NCBI GenBank assembly: GCA_003216535.1
Contig: QCIS01000006.1
Coordinates: 1-64,000 of the forward strand
Direction: 5' to 3'
Source: Prochlorococcus sp. AG-402-N08
GTDB taxonomy: Bacteria > Cyanobacteriota > Cyanobacteriia > PCC-6307 > Cyanobiaceae
Length of the DNA: 64,000 nt
The notes beneath the pieces were generated by a model. The model did no database searches, was not told the DNA's origin, and saw only the letters and a program-made list of their open reading frames with translations. Both the position numbers and the translations under genes were made by a program. Position 1 is the stretch's first letter, and each line of letters opens with the position of its first letter. Below are positions 46,293 through 57,404 of this stretch, in pieces.

Positions 46293-47192
46293 TTAGCCTA
46301 AAAAGGACTCTATCTTAATTATTGCATCTTTTAGCAGGTTTTTGTTATTAAGCCAAAGAGGATTATTTTTATTACGAAACCAAGTTTTTTGTCTTTTGGC
46401 AAATTGGATAGTCTTTTTAGTAGTTAACTCAATCGCCTTGTCAATCGTTGAATGGTTATTTAAAACATCCTTACATTCTCGATAACCAATGGTTTCTAAT
46501 ATTGGCAAATCAGAGCCATATTTAGAAATAAGGTGGCTCGTCTCATCAATAATTCCAGATAAAAACATATTTTTTGTTCTTTGTAAAATTCTTTCTTTTA
46601 AATTATCCCTATCTAATCCAAGCTCAAGAATTCTCCATGATGGTGGTTTTTGAATTTTTTGAATTGACAAAGGTTTACCTGTTACGTAGAAAACTTCTAA
46701 AGCTCTTATTGTTCTAATGTGATCAGCAAAATTGATTTTTTTTATTGAAATTGGATCACAATTTTTTAGCAGCTCCCAACATTTTTCCTGACCAAGTTCT
46801 TCTAATTGTTTTCTCAAATTATATTGAGGAGGAACATCTGGGACAAAAAACCCTTTTGTTATTGAGTTCATGTACAAACCGCTTCCTCCAACAAGAAAAG
46901 GTAAATTGTCTTGCTTAATTTCTTTTTTTATTGATTTTTGAGCAATTGCTTGAAATTGTTTTACATTAATTGGACGAATTGGTTCCTCAATATCTATTAA
47001 AAAATGCTTTATTTGTTTTTGTTGGTTTTCAGATGGCTTGGCTGTTCCAATATTCATAGACTTATAAATTTGTCTTGAATCGATATTGTGTATACGAGTT
47101 TTGAAATATTCTGCAATTTCAATCGCTAATTCTGTTTTGCCACTTGCAGTTGGCCCAATTAAAACAATTACATGAGGTAGATATGAAGACAT
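46293..47192 (-). CDS. miaA: tRNA dimethylallyltransferase
   Basis: MiaA adds a dimethylallyl group to A37 of tRNAs reading UNN codons. The P-loop [16 protein letters not shown] is at 13-28, with [17 protein letters not shown] and [17 protein letters not shown], the [19 protein letters not shown] block and the closing [11 protein letters not shown]. Length (299) is typical. It is 52 bases upstream of infC on the same strand and divergent from gyrB. Confidence 0.96.
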   Translation of the reverse strand: MSSYLPHVIVLIGPTASGKTELAIEIAEYFKTRIHNIDSRQIYKSMNIGTAKPSENQQKQIKHFLIDIEEPIRPINVKQFQAIAQKSIKKEIKQDNLPFLVGGSGLYMNSITKGFFVPDVPPQYNLRKQLEELGQEKCWELLKNCDPISIKKINFADHIRTIRALEVFYVTGKPLSIQKIQKPPSWRILELGLDRDNLKERILQRTKNMFLSGIIDETSHLISKYGSDLPILETIGYRECKDVLNNHSTIDKAIELTTKKTIQFAKRQKTWFRNKNNPLWLNNKNLLKDAIIKIESFLG

Positions 47193-47222
47193 ATGAATTT
47201 CTGAAGAAAAAAATATTAGCTA

Positions 47223-47228
47223 TATAAT
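47223..47228 (+). promoter_or_regulatory. Candidate -10 box for gyrB
   Basis: A consensus TATAAT lies in the 150-base miaA-gyrB gap, 115 bases before the gyrB ATG, implying a leader of about 105 bases. A TTGACT at 47249 with TATAGC 14 bases later is an alternative, closer but badly spaced promoter. Confidence 0.3.
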
Positions 47229-47342
47229 TAAAGTGATTAAATTTTTCATTGACTTCGAGCCTTTATCTTATAGCGGTGGTAAGTTTAATGAAAGACCTTT
47301 TAAAAATAACATTTTAAAAGTTTAATATTTTTTTTATATTAA

Positions 47343-49636
<2,294 letters not shown>

Positions 49637-49639
49637 ATT

Positions 49640-50011
49640 TTGGATTTTAGTTCAATAGTTATACTTTTACTTGGTAGTACTTTTGGATTAATACTGAGAA
49701 TATTTATACAAAATAATTTTAAAAAAAGTATTGGATTTAATATTAAAAATACATCAATAATAAATTTTTTATCATCTTTTTTTTTGGGAATTTTAGTCGC
49801 ATTAAATTTTATTAATAACGAAATATTATTATTATTTTATAGTGGTTTTTTAGGATGTTTTAGTACATTTTCTTCATTTATATATCAACTATTTAACTTA
49901 TTAAAAAAGAGAAAATTCATGAGGTTATTTTTCCATTATATCGAAGTAATAATTCTTTCTTTCTTTTTCTTTTATTTAGGATATTTTGTTATTCAGTTTT
50001 TTTTAAAGTGA
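49640..50011 (+). CDS. crcB: CrcB-like fluoride channel subunit, copy 1
   Basis: A four-helix membrane protein of the CrcB/Fluc family, which exports fluoride as a dimer. It shows the N-terminal GSTFGLILRIFIQNN (G-x-x-x-x-x-x-R on helix 1) and the helix 3 signature GFLGCFSTFSSFIYQ (family pattern GFCGGLTTFSTF). Helices are at about 3-20, 38-56, 60-84 and 97-120. The start is TTG at 49640; no ATG is close. It overlaps the second copy by 4 bases, so the two are likely to form a heterodimer. Confidence 0.8.
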   Translation: MDFSSIVILLLGSTFGLILRIFIQNNFKKSIGFNIKNTSIINFLSSFFLGILVALNFINNEILLLFYSGFLGCFSTFSSFIYQLFNLLKKRKFMRLFFHYIEVIILSFFFFYLGYFVIQFFLK

Positions 50012-50337
50012 AAATAAATAATTTTCTCTATATTCTTTTTGCTTCATACCTAGCTACTTTTTTAAGATTAACTATAAATAATAACTTTTTAATTTCAATA
50101 ATCGGATCATTTTTAGTGGGTTTTTTTATCAATAAAAGATTAAGTTATTCAATTGAAAAAATTTTATTTTGTGGGTTTTTTTCATGCTTTACATCCTTTA
50201 GCGGATTTATATATTTTTTGTATAAAATTTTCAATCAAGGAGATTGGATAAAATTAATAATTTTTTTTAATTTAATAATTATCTTAAATTTATTGACAAT
50301 GTTTATAGGGTTTTGGATAAGTAGAAAAATTACTTAG
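50008..50337 (+). CDS. CrcB-like fluoride channel subunit, copy 2
   Basis: A second, shorter and more divergent CrcB-like protein of 109 residues. It keeps the loop and helix 3 pattern in CGFFSCFTSFSGFIYFLYK and an arginine-bearing first helix (LATFLRLTINNN) with four hydrophobic segments. The start is GTG, overlapping the copy 1 stop as GTGA. It is unusually rich in Phe, Ile and Lys. Paired tandem genes of this family usually form antiparallel heterodimers; identity between the copies is low. Confidence 0.75.
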   Translation: MKINNFLYILFASYLATFLRLTINNNFLISIIGSFLVGFFINKRLSYSIEKILFCGFFSCFTSFSGFIYFLYKIFNQGDWIKLIIFFNLIIILNLLTMFIGFWISRKIT

Positions 50338-50343
50338 ATTTCA

Positions 50344-50349
50344 TATAAT
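50344..50349 (+). promoter_or_regulatory. Candidate -10 box for mgtE
   Basis: TATAAT lies 31 bases before the mgtE ATG and just after the end of the second crcB-like gene. A TTGACA inside that gene (50293) is too far to serve it as a -35. Confidence 0.4.
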
Positions 50350-50380
50350 GGTGTTGTTACTTTGATAAGGGATTATATTT

Positions 50381-51787
50381 ATGAAAGAAAATAATCTTGA
50401 AAGAGTTACATCCTTATCTTCAGATTTAAGTACACGAGAAAATATTACTACTCAACTTGAGAAATTGCTCATCGCGGGAAATTATGATGAAGCCAAGTTA
50501 CTATTAGAGCCTTCCCAACCTGTTGATATTGCAGATGCTATTGGAAGCCTTCCACTAATATTGCAGGCATTAGCATTTCGATTATTAAAGAAAAATGAAG
50601 CAATTGAAGTTTACGAACATTTAGATCCAGTAGTCCAGCAAACTTTATTAGAAAGACTTCGTTCAGGCGAAGTTTTAGAAATCGTTGAAAAAATGTCTCC
50701 TGATGATAGGGTTCAACTCTTTGATGAATTACCCGCAAAAGTTGTACGAAAATTTTTGTCTGCCCTTAGCCCTGGTGAAAGGAAAGTAACAGCTGAATTA
50801 CTTGGTTATGAGCCTGAAACTGCTGGAAGATTAATGACAACTGAATTTATAGACCTTAAAGAAATGCAAACAGCAGCTGAGGCTCTTACTTTAGTCAGAA
50901 AAAGAGCCCCATTTACTGAAACTATCTATAGCTTATATGTTACAGATAAAGAAAGGCATTTAACTGGTATTCTTTCTTTAAGAGATCTTGTAACTGCTGA
51001 TCCTTCTAAGCCAATTGGCGATGTAATGACAAGAGATGTAGTTAATATATCTACTAACACTAATCAAGAAGAGGTTGCCAGAGCAATACAAAGATATGAT
51101 TTTTTAGCTCTCCCAGTCGTTGATAAAGAACAACGACTGGTTGGTATAGTAACTGTCGATGATTTAATTGATGTAATAGAACAAGAAGCAACGAGAGATA
51201 TTTATGCAGCGGGCGCAGTACAACCTGGAGATGAGGATGATTATTTCCAAAGTAGTTTGTTTACGATTGCTCGAAGAAGAATTTTATGGTTATTAATTTT
51301 GGTTTTGGCAAATGGTTTAACGACGAAAGTTATAGCTATGAATGATCAAATATTAAAAGAAATAGTTTTATTAGCTGCATTTATTCCACTACTTATAGGT
51401 ACCGGGGGAAACGTTGGCGCTCAAAGTTCAACGGTTGTCATTAGGGGGCTAAGCACTCAAAAATTGAAGTCTCTTGGTGCAATTAAGGCAGTTGTCAAGG
51501 AGGCAATAACAGGCGCTCTTTTGGGTATTTTAATGATGCTTGTAGTATTTCCCTTCGCTTGGTGGCAAGGAGAAGGGCCTTTAATCGCCTCTGCGGTGGG
51601 AATAAGTTTAATATCGATAACAACTTTAGCTGCTACAACAGGAGCGATACTCCCTTTGTTGTTTGACAGAATGAAATTAGATCCAGCTTTAATGTCTTCT
51701 CCTTTCATTACAACTGTGACTGATATTGCTGGTGTATTTATTTATCTCAGTACTGCAAAATGGCTATTAAGCTCTTCATTAGTCTAA
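50381..51787 (+). CDS. mgtE: Magnesium transporter MgtE
   Basis: MgtE is a magnesium channel gated by its cytosolic domain. The N domain (about 25-145) has superhelical repeats with LLERLRSGEVLEIVEKMSPDDRVQLFDELP and the ELLGYEPETAGRLMTTEF end. Two CBS domains follow (about 145-270; DVMTRDVVNISTNTNQEEVA), then five membrane helices with GTGGNVGAQSSTVVIRGL, the pore signature. At 468 residues it is standard. It lies between the crcB-like pair and a sigma factor gene. A 10-bp perfect inverted repeat lies inside the CBS coding region (separate entry). Confidence 0.95.
   Translation: MKENNLERVTSLSSDLSTRENITTQLEKLLIAGNYDEAKLLLEPSQPVDIADAIGSLPLILQALAFRLLKKNEAIEVYEHLDPVVQQTLLERLRSGEVLEIVEKMSPDDRVQLFDELPAKVVRKFLSALSPGERKVTAELLGYEPETAGRLMTTEFIDLKEMQTAAEALTLVRKRAPFTETIYSLYVTDKERHLTGILSLRDLVTADPSKPIGDVMTRDVVNISTNTNQEEVARAIQRYDFLALPVVDKEQRLVGIVTVDDLIDVIEQEATRDIYAAGAVQPGDEDDYFQSSLFTIARRRILWLLILVLANGLTTKVIAMNDQILKEIVLLAAFIPLLIGTGGNVGAQSSTVVIRGLSTQKLKSLGAIKAVVKEAITGALLGILMMLVVFPFAWWQGEGPLIASAVGISLISITTLAATTGAILPLLFDRMKLDPALMSSPFITTVTDIAGVFIYLSTAKWLLSSSLV
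51113..51140. repeat. Inverted repeat inside mgtE
   Basis: CCAGTCGTTG and its exact reverse complement CAACGACTGG are separated by 8 bases (ATAAAGAA), coding for part of the second CBS domain (LPVVDKEQRLVG). The arms are GC-rich for this genome and would form a stable hairpin in the mRNA. Confidence 0.6.
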
Positions 51788-51807
51788 ATTAACTAGGTAT
51801 TTATTCT

Positions 51808-51834
51808 CATTTTTGTAAAAATGTGGATTTTTTT
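51808..51834 (+). terminator. Candidate intrinsic terminator after mgtE
   Basis: CATTTTT and AAAAATG form a 7-bp inverted repeat with a 2-base gap (in practice a 6-bp stem with a TGTA loop), followed 4 bases later by a run of seven T. It lies 21 bases after the mgtE stop. The stem is A/T-rich, hence weak, but the layout is right. Confidence 0.4.
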
Positions 51835-51841
51835 GTTTAAC

Positions 51842-51869
51842 TTTACATTTCTTAATGGTATTGTTTACA
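51842..51869. promoter_or_regulatory. Two TTTACA elements upstream of the sigma factor
   Basis: TTTACATT at 51842 and TTTACAAA at 51864, 22 bases apart, precede the preferred start of the group 2 sigma factor. Each resembles half of the HLR1 element bound by RpaB, which normally has the two halves 10 bases apart. The RpaB gene is in this window at 60405. Confidence 0.25.
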
Positions 51870-51887
51870 AAACATCATTTAACTTTC

Positions 51888-52889
51888 ATGTCTTCTGAAA
51901 CAATAAGCGAAAATAAATTAGCGTCCATCGCGAGTATAAAAGTTAGTAATGATGTCGATCTTGTTCGATCATACCTAAGGGATATAGGAAGGGTTCCATT
52001 ACTATCGCATGAGCAAGAAATTACTCTAGGTCGACAAGTTCAAGAGTACATGGAAGTTGAAAGAACAGAATTAGAAATTATTGAATTAACAGGAGATAAG
52101 CCTAGTATTGATGAATTATCGATCAAATTAAATTTATCTAGCTCCATAATAAAAAAAAGGTTGAGAGCTGGACAGAGAGCTAAAGAAAGAATGGTCGCAG
52201 CAAATTTAAGGTTGGTAGTAAGCGTTGCAAAAAAATATACAAAAAGAAATATGGAACTCTTAGATTTAATCCAGGAGGGAACTATAGGATTGGTCCGAGG
52301 AGTTGAAAAATTTGACCCAGCTAGAGGTTACAAGTTTTCAACATATGCATATTGGTGGATTAGACAAGGAATTACAAGAGCGATAGCTGAAAAAAGCCGG
52401 GCTATAAGGCTACCAATTCATATAACTGAAATGTTGAATAAGTTAAAAAAAGGTCAAAGAGAGCTTAGCCAAGAAATGTCTAGAACTCCAACTGTAAGTG
52501 AACTCGCAAAATACGTAGAGCTACCTGAAGATGACGTTAAAGATTTGATGTGCAAAGCTGGGCAGCCAGTTAGTCTTGAAACCAAAGTTGGTGATGGTGA
52601 AGATACTGTTTTATTAGATTTACTTGCAGGTGGCGAGGATTTGCCAGACGAACAAATAGAGATGGATTGTATGAGAGGTGATTTGCATTCTCTTTTACAT
52701 CAATTGCCTGATCTGCAATGTAGAGTTTTAAGAATGAGATACGGAATGGATGGTGATGAGCCAATGTCCCTTACAGGTATAGGGAGGGTGTTAGGGATAA
52801 GTAGAGATCGAGTAAGAAACCTAGAAAGAGATGGATTAAGAGGTTTGAGAAGACTTAGTGATAATGTAGAAGCTTATTTTGTTTCTTGA
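51888..52889 (+). CDS. Group 2 sigma-70 factor
   Basis: A group 2 (RpoD-like, non-essential class) sigma factor. Region 1.2 is VRSYLRDIGRVPLLSHEQEITLG, region 2 contains RMVAANLRLVVSVAKKYTKRNMELLDLIQEGTIGLVRGVEKFDPARGYKFSTYAYWWIRQGITRAIA, and region 4 ends with the helix-turn-helix MSLTGIGRVLGISRDRVRNLERDGLRGLRR. There is no long region 1.1. I place the start at ATG 51888 (MSSETISENK); an in-frame ATG at 51855 would add 11 residues that look non-conserved and would engulf promoter-like sequence. It overlaps the convergent hydrolase by 16 bases. Confidence 0.93.
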   Translation: MSSETISENKLASIASIKVSNDVDLVRSYLRDIGRVPLLSHEQEITLGRQVQEYMEVERTELEIIELTGDKPSIDELSIKLNLSSSIIKKRLRAGQRAKERMVAANLRLVVSVAKKYTKRNMELLDLIQEGTIGLVRGVEKFDPARGYKFSTYAYWWIRQGITRAIAEKSRAIRLPIHITEMLNKLKKGQRELSQEMSRTPTVSELAKYVELPEDDVKDLMCKAGQPVSLETKVGDGEDTVLLDLLAGGEDLPDEQIEMDCMRGDLHSLLHQLPDLQCRVLRMRYGMDGDEPMSLTGIGRVLGISRDRVRNLERDGLRGLRRLSDNVEAYFVS

Positions 52890-53788
52890 ATAAACTCATT
52901 TATAAACTTATTTGTTTCTTCAGGTTCTTCATCATGAGGACAGTGACCAGCTCCATTAATAATATCTAATCTTTTAATATTCCTGAATTGTTTCTTCCAC
53001 TCTTTTGCTTCATTTAAAGATTCCCAGGGATCTTTCTGACCCCAAATCAATTGGATTGGAGCATTAACTTTATTGAAAAGGTCAGTAGCAAGATAGTCAT
53101 CAAATAAGTTAATAAAACCTCGAAATGCTTCTTTAGAATTTTTCCTTTGAGAGGGTTGATAAAGTATTTCAATCAATTCTTTATCGATATTTTTTCCTGA
53201 AGGGTAAGCTTGTTTAAGTATTTTCTTTATAACTTTTGGATTGGCAGCTCTTGTAAAAAGTGTATTACTAATTACTCTTTGTCTGACAATAGTTTTAAGG
53301 ACGGGTCTCATTAGATTCATTAAGATATCACTTTTTCTTAAACGTTTATCATCCATAGTTCTTTGTGCACAATCAATCAAAATGACGCCTTTGCAATTAT
53401 CTTTGAGGATTTCAGCAGCTTTCAATGCAATAACACCACCAATTGAATTGCCTACCAAGTAAACAGGAGATTTTATTACCTCTTCACAAAATGTTGATAT
53501 TTGATTACTCCATAAATCAAATGAATATTGAACTGAGTTTTCTTTATCAGGTTCGTAATTCAATAAAGCACTAGGCTGACTGCTCTCTCCGAATCCTAGT
53601 AAGTCTATTGAATAACAATTAGAAAATTTACCTAGAAAATCTTGATTATGTCTCCAGTGGTTTTTTGATGCGCCAAATCCATGAACTAACAAAATTTTAA
53701 TATTTTTTTCAGAAGTAGATTCTTTTGATAAAGACCAAGAAATTTCCCAATTTTTCCACTTCCAAGTTTCAGATTGATTTAAAGACAC
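52874..53788 (-). CDS. Alpha/beta hydrolase
   Basis: A 304-residue alpha/beta-hydrolase fold protein. Seen are the oxyanion motif LVHGFGASKNHW at 34-45, the SIDLLGFGESSQP strand, the nucleophile elbow VGNSIGGV with S115, an acid in LIWGQKDPWE (about 250) and the catalytic histidine region NGAGHCPHDEEPEE near the C-terminus. A cap domain with RKSDILMNLMRPVLKTIVRQRV lies between. The substrate is unknown; relatives in phototrophs include chlorophyll- and lipid-acting hydrolases. The start is GTG at 53788. It is convergent with the sigma factor and divergent from the kinase. Confidence 0.85.
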   Translation of the reverse strand: MSLNQSETWKWKNWEISWSLSKESTSEKNIKILLVHGFGASKNHWRHNQDFLGKFSNCYSIDLLGFGESSQPSALLNYEPDKENSVQYSFDLWSNQISTFCEEVIKSPVYLVGNSIGGVIALKAAEILKDNCKGVILIDCAQRTMDDKRLRKSDILMNLMRPVLKTIVRQRVISNTLFTRAANPKVIKKILKQAYPSGKNIDKELIEILYQPSQRKNSKEAFRGFINLFDDYLATDLFNKVNAPIQLIWGQKDPWESLNEAKEWKKQFRNIKRLDIINGAGHCPHDEEPEETNKFINEFIQETK

Positions 53789-53877
53789 TATAAATATTCT
53801 TTTAATTAAACTTTAATTCAAAAAAAAATTATTCGTTTTTAATAAATTATTCTTAGTTAAGAAAAAGTGTTCATTTT

Positions 53878-54876
53878 ATGAAAAAGAAAAAGGTCATATG
53901 TATTGGAGAGGCTTTAATAGACAGAATCAGAGATAAGTCAAATCAAGGATTTACAGATTTTTTGGGTGGTGCGCCGGCGAATGTTGCTTGTGCATTAAGA
54001 AAATTAAAAATAGATTCAACATTTATAGGAAGTTTGGGTAGTGATGATTATGGAAAAAAATTTATTAAGCAATTTAATGAATTGGGCGTTAATTTAAATT
54101 TCTTGCAATTAGATAATAATTCATCTACGCGCGTGGTTAATGTAGAAAGAGATCAATTTGGAGATCGTTTTTTTTCAGGATTTGAAGCAAGTTCCAACTC
54201 AGGCTTTGCTGACGAAGCTTTAAGTATGAAATTAATCAAAAAAGAAATTTTAAATTTGGAGAAATCTTTTCAAGAAACAAAATATTTGGTTATGGGAACG
54301 ATTTTATTATCATCTCCAATATCATCAGAGACTACTTTTTTTCTTCTTGAACAGGCTAAAAAATTTGAAGTCAAAATAATTATTGATTTGAATTGGAGAG
54401 AGGTCTTTTGGGACCATTCAAGTTTTTCATCAGAAATTAGTAAAGCCGCGAGAGTTAATTTAATTAAGAAATTTTTAAATCATGCAAATGTTTTAAAACT
54501 TGCCAAGGAAGAAGCAACTTTATTTTTTGAGGATGAAAATCCCTTGCTAATATCTCAAAAATTGTCTAATAGACCAGATGTAATAATAACTGATGGAAAA
54601 AATCCCGTTGCATGGTACATCAATGGATTGCAGGGAATTACAGGAACTCCTACTTCACAAAAAATTGTTGATACAACTGGCGCAGGTGATGCTTTTCTAG
54701 CTGGCTTAATTTCAAAATTAATTTCTTCTGGCTATCCTTCAAATGAATTAGAGATAGAAGATTGCATTAAGTTCGCAGGTGTTTGTGGATTATTAACTTG
54801 TCTTGGTGAAGGCGCCATTGAGCAACAGCCATATTATGAGAAGGTTAATAAATTTTTCGGATCTCTTATTTCGTAG
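53878..54876 (+). CDS. PfkB-family carbohydrate kinase (fructokinase-like)
   Basis: A ribokinase/PfkB-family sugar kinase, labelled fructokinase by similarity. The N-terminal signature is GGAPANVACALRKL (about 30-43), and the C-terminal ATP/anion-hole motif is DTTGAGDAFLAGLISKL with the catalytic aspartate in GAGD. IIDLNWREVFW and VIITDGKNPVAWY also match. The 332-residue length is normal. The substrate (fructose or another ketose) cannot be fixed from sequence. Its last 43 bases overlap tsaE on the other strand. Confidence 0.85.
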   Translation: MKKKKVICIGEALIDRIRDKSNQGFTDFLGGAPANVACALRKLKIDSTFIGSLGSDDYGKKFIKQFNELGVNLNFLQLDNNSSTRVVNVERDQFGDRFFSGFEASSNSGFADEALSMKLIKKEILNLEKSFQETKYLVMGTILLSSPISSETTFFLLEQAKKFEVKIIIDLNWREVFWDHSSFSSEISKAARVNLIKKFLNHANVLKLAKEEATLFFEDENPLLISQKLSNRPDVIITDGKNPVAWYINGLQGITGTPTSQKIVDTTGAGDAFLAGLISKLISSGYPSNELEIEDCIKFAGVCGLLTCLGEGAIEQQPYYEKVNKFFGSLIS

Positions 54877-55271
54877 TGTCTTCCATAATTTTTTGCATAA
54901 CTAATTTCTATTTTCCAGAAATTATCAATATCTGGTTCTATTAATTCTGGCCATTCAATAACTAAAATAGCTCCTCTTTGTATTGCCTCTTCTTCTTCTG
55001 AAAAAAAAACTTCTTTTGCTAAAGAAACATTTTCTAACCTGTACAAATCAAGATGAATTAGTGGAATTTTTCCGGAGTTATAGTGATGCGATAAAGCAAA
55101 TGTAGGGCTTGTAATGTCCTCAGAGATTGATAAGCCTTTAGCGATCCCTTGAACAAATGAAGTTTTCCCAGCCCCAATTGGACCCTGTAATAATACAATT
55201 GATTGAGGATTTAATTTGTGTGAGATTTTTTTTCCTAAATTTAAAGTCTCTTTTAAATTCTCAACAAACAC
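54834..55271 (-). CDS. tsaE: tRNA threonylcarbamoyladenosine biosynthesis protein TsaE
   Basis: TsaE is the ATPase partner in making threonylcarbamoyl-A37 on ANN-decoding tRNAs. The P-loop GPIGAGKTSFVQGIAKGL is at 30-47; SPTFALSHHY, PLIHLDLYRLE and VIEWPELIE follow as in the family. The length of 145 is normal. The start is GTG at 55271. The gene overlaps the 3' end of the kinase gene by 43 bases tail to tail, meaning the C-terminal residues of both are fixed by the same DNA. It is divergent from ahcY. Confidence 0.93.
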   Translation of the reverse strand: MFVENLKETLNLGKKISHKLNPQSIVLLQGPIGAGKTSFVQGIAKGLSISEDITSPTFALSHHYNSGKIPLIHLDLYRLENVSLAKEVFFSEEEEAIQRGAILVIEWPELIEPDIDNFWKIEISYAKNYGRHYEIRDPKNLLTFS

Positions 55272-55292
55272 AAAAATTAAACAAAAATCATT

Positions 55293-55298
55293 TATAGT
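55293..55298 (+). promoter_or_regulatory. Candidate -10 box for ahcY
   Basis: TATAGT lies 25 bases before the ahcY ATG in the 52-base gap to tsaE. The gap is too short for a SAH-type riboswitch. Confidence 0.35.
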
Positions 55299-55323
55299 TT
55301 AATAGAAAAAGTATTTACTAGAA

Positions 55324-56742
55324 ATGGTTATCGCAAATTCAGTTAAGACCTCTACACCAAATTACATAATTGCTGATATCTCTTTATCAGATTTTGGTCG
55401 TAAAGAAATTAAAATTGCCGAAACGGAAATGCCTGGATTAATGGCACTTAGAGATAAATTTCAATATGATAAGCCACTAAAAGGTGCAAAAATAGCTGGA
55501 AGTCTACATATGACTATCCAGACAGCAGTCTTAATAGAAACTCTTGTCGATCTAGGTGCAGAAGTGAAATGGGCTTCATGCAATATTTTTTCAACTCAAG
55601 ATCATGCGGCTGCAGCTATCGCAAATCAAGGAATTTCTGTATATGCAAAAAAAGGTGAGACTCTTGATGAATATTGGCAATATACCCACAATATCCTTGA
55701 TTGGGGTTCAGACTCTCCAAATATGATTCTTGATGATGGGGGAGATGCAACTGGCTTATTGATACTCGGTAGTAAAGCAGAAAAAGATTTATCTGTTTTA
55801 GATAGTCCTGGTAATGAAGAAGAAATTGCTTTATTCAATTCTATTAAGTCTAAGTTGGAAAATGATAGTGAATTCTATTCTAGAATTAAGAGTAATATCA
55901 TAGGTGTCACTGAAGAAACTACAACGGGAGTTGCAAGGCTGTATCAACTGCAAAAGCAAAATGCTTTACCTTTCCCTGCTATCAACGTTAATGATTCAGT
56001 AACTAAGAGCAAATTTGATAATTTATATGGCTGCAGAGAATCTCTAGTTGACAGCATAAAGCGTGCCACTGATGTAATGATTGCTGGGAAGGTTGCTTTA
56101 GTAATGGGTTTTGGAGATGTAGGTAAAGGTTCAGCCCAGTCCCTAAGAGGACTTGGTGCAATTGTCAAAGTTGCTGAAGTTGATCCAATTTGTGCTCTAC
56201 AAGCGGCAATGGAAGGTTTTAGCGTTGTTACATTAGACGATGTTGTAGAAGATATAGATATATTTGTTACAGCAACTGGGAACTATCAGGTAATAACAAA
56301 CGAAAATCTTGTCAAGATGAAAGATGAAGCCATAGTCTGTAATATCGGCCATTTCGATAATGAAATTGATGTGGCTTCATTAAAAGATTATCCATGGGAA
56401 AATATTAAGCCGCAGGTTGATCACATAACATTACCGAGTGGCAATAAAATAATCCTTTTAGCTGAAGGTAGATTGGTTAACTTAGGTTGTGCCACTGGCC
56501 ATCCAAGTTTTGTTATGAGTAATTCTTTTACTAATCAAGTACTAGCACAAATTGAACTTTTCAATAAGTCAGAAAAATATGCTAAAGAGGTTTATGTTTT
56601 GCCAAAACATTTAGATGAAATGGTAGCTAGATTACATCTTGATAAAATTGGTGCAAAATTAACAAAATTAACAAAGGAACAAGCTGATTATATTAATGTC
56701 TCTGTTGAAGGACCTTATAAACCCGAGCTTTATAGATACTAA
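55324..56742 (+). CDS. ahcY: Adenosylhomocysteinase
   Basis: AhcY hydrolyses S-adenosylhomocysteine to homocysteine and adenosine, relieving product inhibition of methyltransferases. Motifs include [45 protein letters not shown] and the NAD-binding [19 protein letters not shown]. The cyanobacterial/bacterial form is present, including the insertion around [10 protein letters not shown]-terminal [24 protein letters not shown] is the universal lysine/tyrosine end. The length (472) is standard. It is followed 2 bases later by a DedA protein. Confidence 0.97.
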   Translation: MVIANSVKTSTPNYIIADISLSDFGRKEIKIAETEMPGLMALRDKFQYDKPLKGAKIAGSLHMTIQTAVLIETLVDLGAEVKWASCNIFSTQDHAAAAIANQGISVYAKKGETLDEYWQYTHNILDWGSDSPNMILDDGGDATGLLILGSKAEKDLSVLDSPGNEEEIALFNSIKSKLENDSEFYSRIKSNIIGVTEETTTGVARLYQLQKQNALPFPAINVNDSVTKSKFDNLYGCRESLVDSIKRATDVMIAGKVALVMGFGDVGKGSAQSLRGLGAIVKVAEVDPICALQAAMEGFSVVTLDDVVEDIDIFVTATGNYQVITNENLVKMKDEAIVCNIGHFDNEIDVASLKDYPWENIKPQVDHITLPSGNKIILLAEGRLVNLGCATGHPSFVMSNSFTNQVLAQIELFNKSEKYAKEVYVLPKHLDEMVARLHLDKIGAKLTKLTKEQADYINVSVEGPYKPELYRY

Positions 56743-56744
56743 GT

Positions 56745-57404
56745 GTGAGTTTAATTTTTGTAAATTTTCTTACTTCAATTCCCGACTATATCAGTTTGGC
56801 TGTTGAGAAGAATTCAACAATTGCATACCTCACTATTTGTTTGGCTATGTTTTTAGAGAACATAATACCTCCAATTCCTTCGGAAATAATAATGCCATTG
56901 GGAGGGTTTTTCGTTTATCAACAAAAACTAAATTTCTATATTTTAGTTTTTTGGGGATTACTTGGAACTATATTAGGATCATTGCCTTGGTATTATTTAG
57001 GTAGATTAGTAAATGAAAAAAGACTTTCAAATTTTCTAGATAAAAAAGGAAAATATCTGGGTATTTCTTCTAATGATTTAAGTAAAAGTAAAAGGTGGTT
57101 TGATAAATACGGGGTTTCTTTAGTTTTTTGGGGCCGATTAGTACCAGGTATAAGAACTTTAATTTCAGTTCCCGCTGGCATAGAACTTATGCCATTAAGA
57201 AAATTTTTGATTTGGACTACATTTGGGAGCTTGGTATGGGTAGTACTTCTCACTTATGCAGGTTATTTATTTGGTGAAAATTATCCAATCATTGAAACTT
57301 ACTCAGATCAAATCAAATATTTTGTAAAGCCAATTTTATTTTTAATTTTTTTATATTTATTTATAAGAATATTTATTAGATTTTTAAAAAAAAATAGAGT
57401 TTAA
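56745..57404 (+). CDS. DedA-family membrane protein
   Basis: A DedA/SNARE-associated membrane protein of 219 residues. The pattern FLENIIPPIPSEIIMPLGGFF near 36-56, LGSLPWYYLGR, the KYGVSLVFWGRLVPGIRTLISVPAGIELMP core and five or six membrane segments fit. DedA proteins are linked to lipid flipping and membrane homeostasis. The start is GTG at 56745, only 2 bases after ahcY, so it is likely co-transcribed with it. Its TAA stop shares the palindrome TTAA with the convergent ssb stop. Confidence 0.9.
   Translation: MSLIFVNFLTSIPDYISLAVEKNSTIAYLTICLAMFLENIIPPIPSEIIMPLGGFFVYQQKLNFYILVFWGLLGTILGSLPWYYLGRLVNEKRLSNFLDKKGKYLGISSNDLSKSKRWFDKYGVSLVFWGRLVPGIRTLISVPAGIELMPLRKFLIWTTFGSLVWVVLLTYAGYLFGENYPIIETYSDQIKYFVKPILFLIFLYLFIRIFIRFLKKNRV

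Noticed and set aside
49637-50380. Fluoride riboswitch near the crcB-like genes
   Set aside because: Only 3 bases precede the first copy and gyrB-linked coding sequence lies upstream; no fluoride-aptamer-like sequence is visible.
55272-55323. SAH riboswitch before ahcY
   Set aside because: The gap is 52 bases and almost wholly A/T; too short and without the needed helices.
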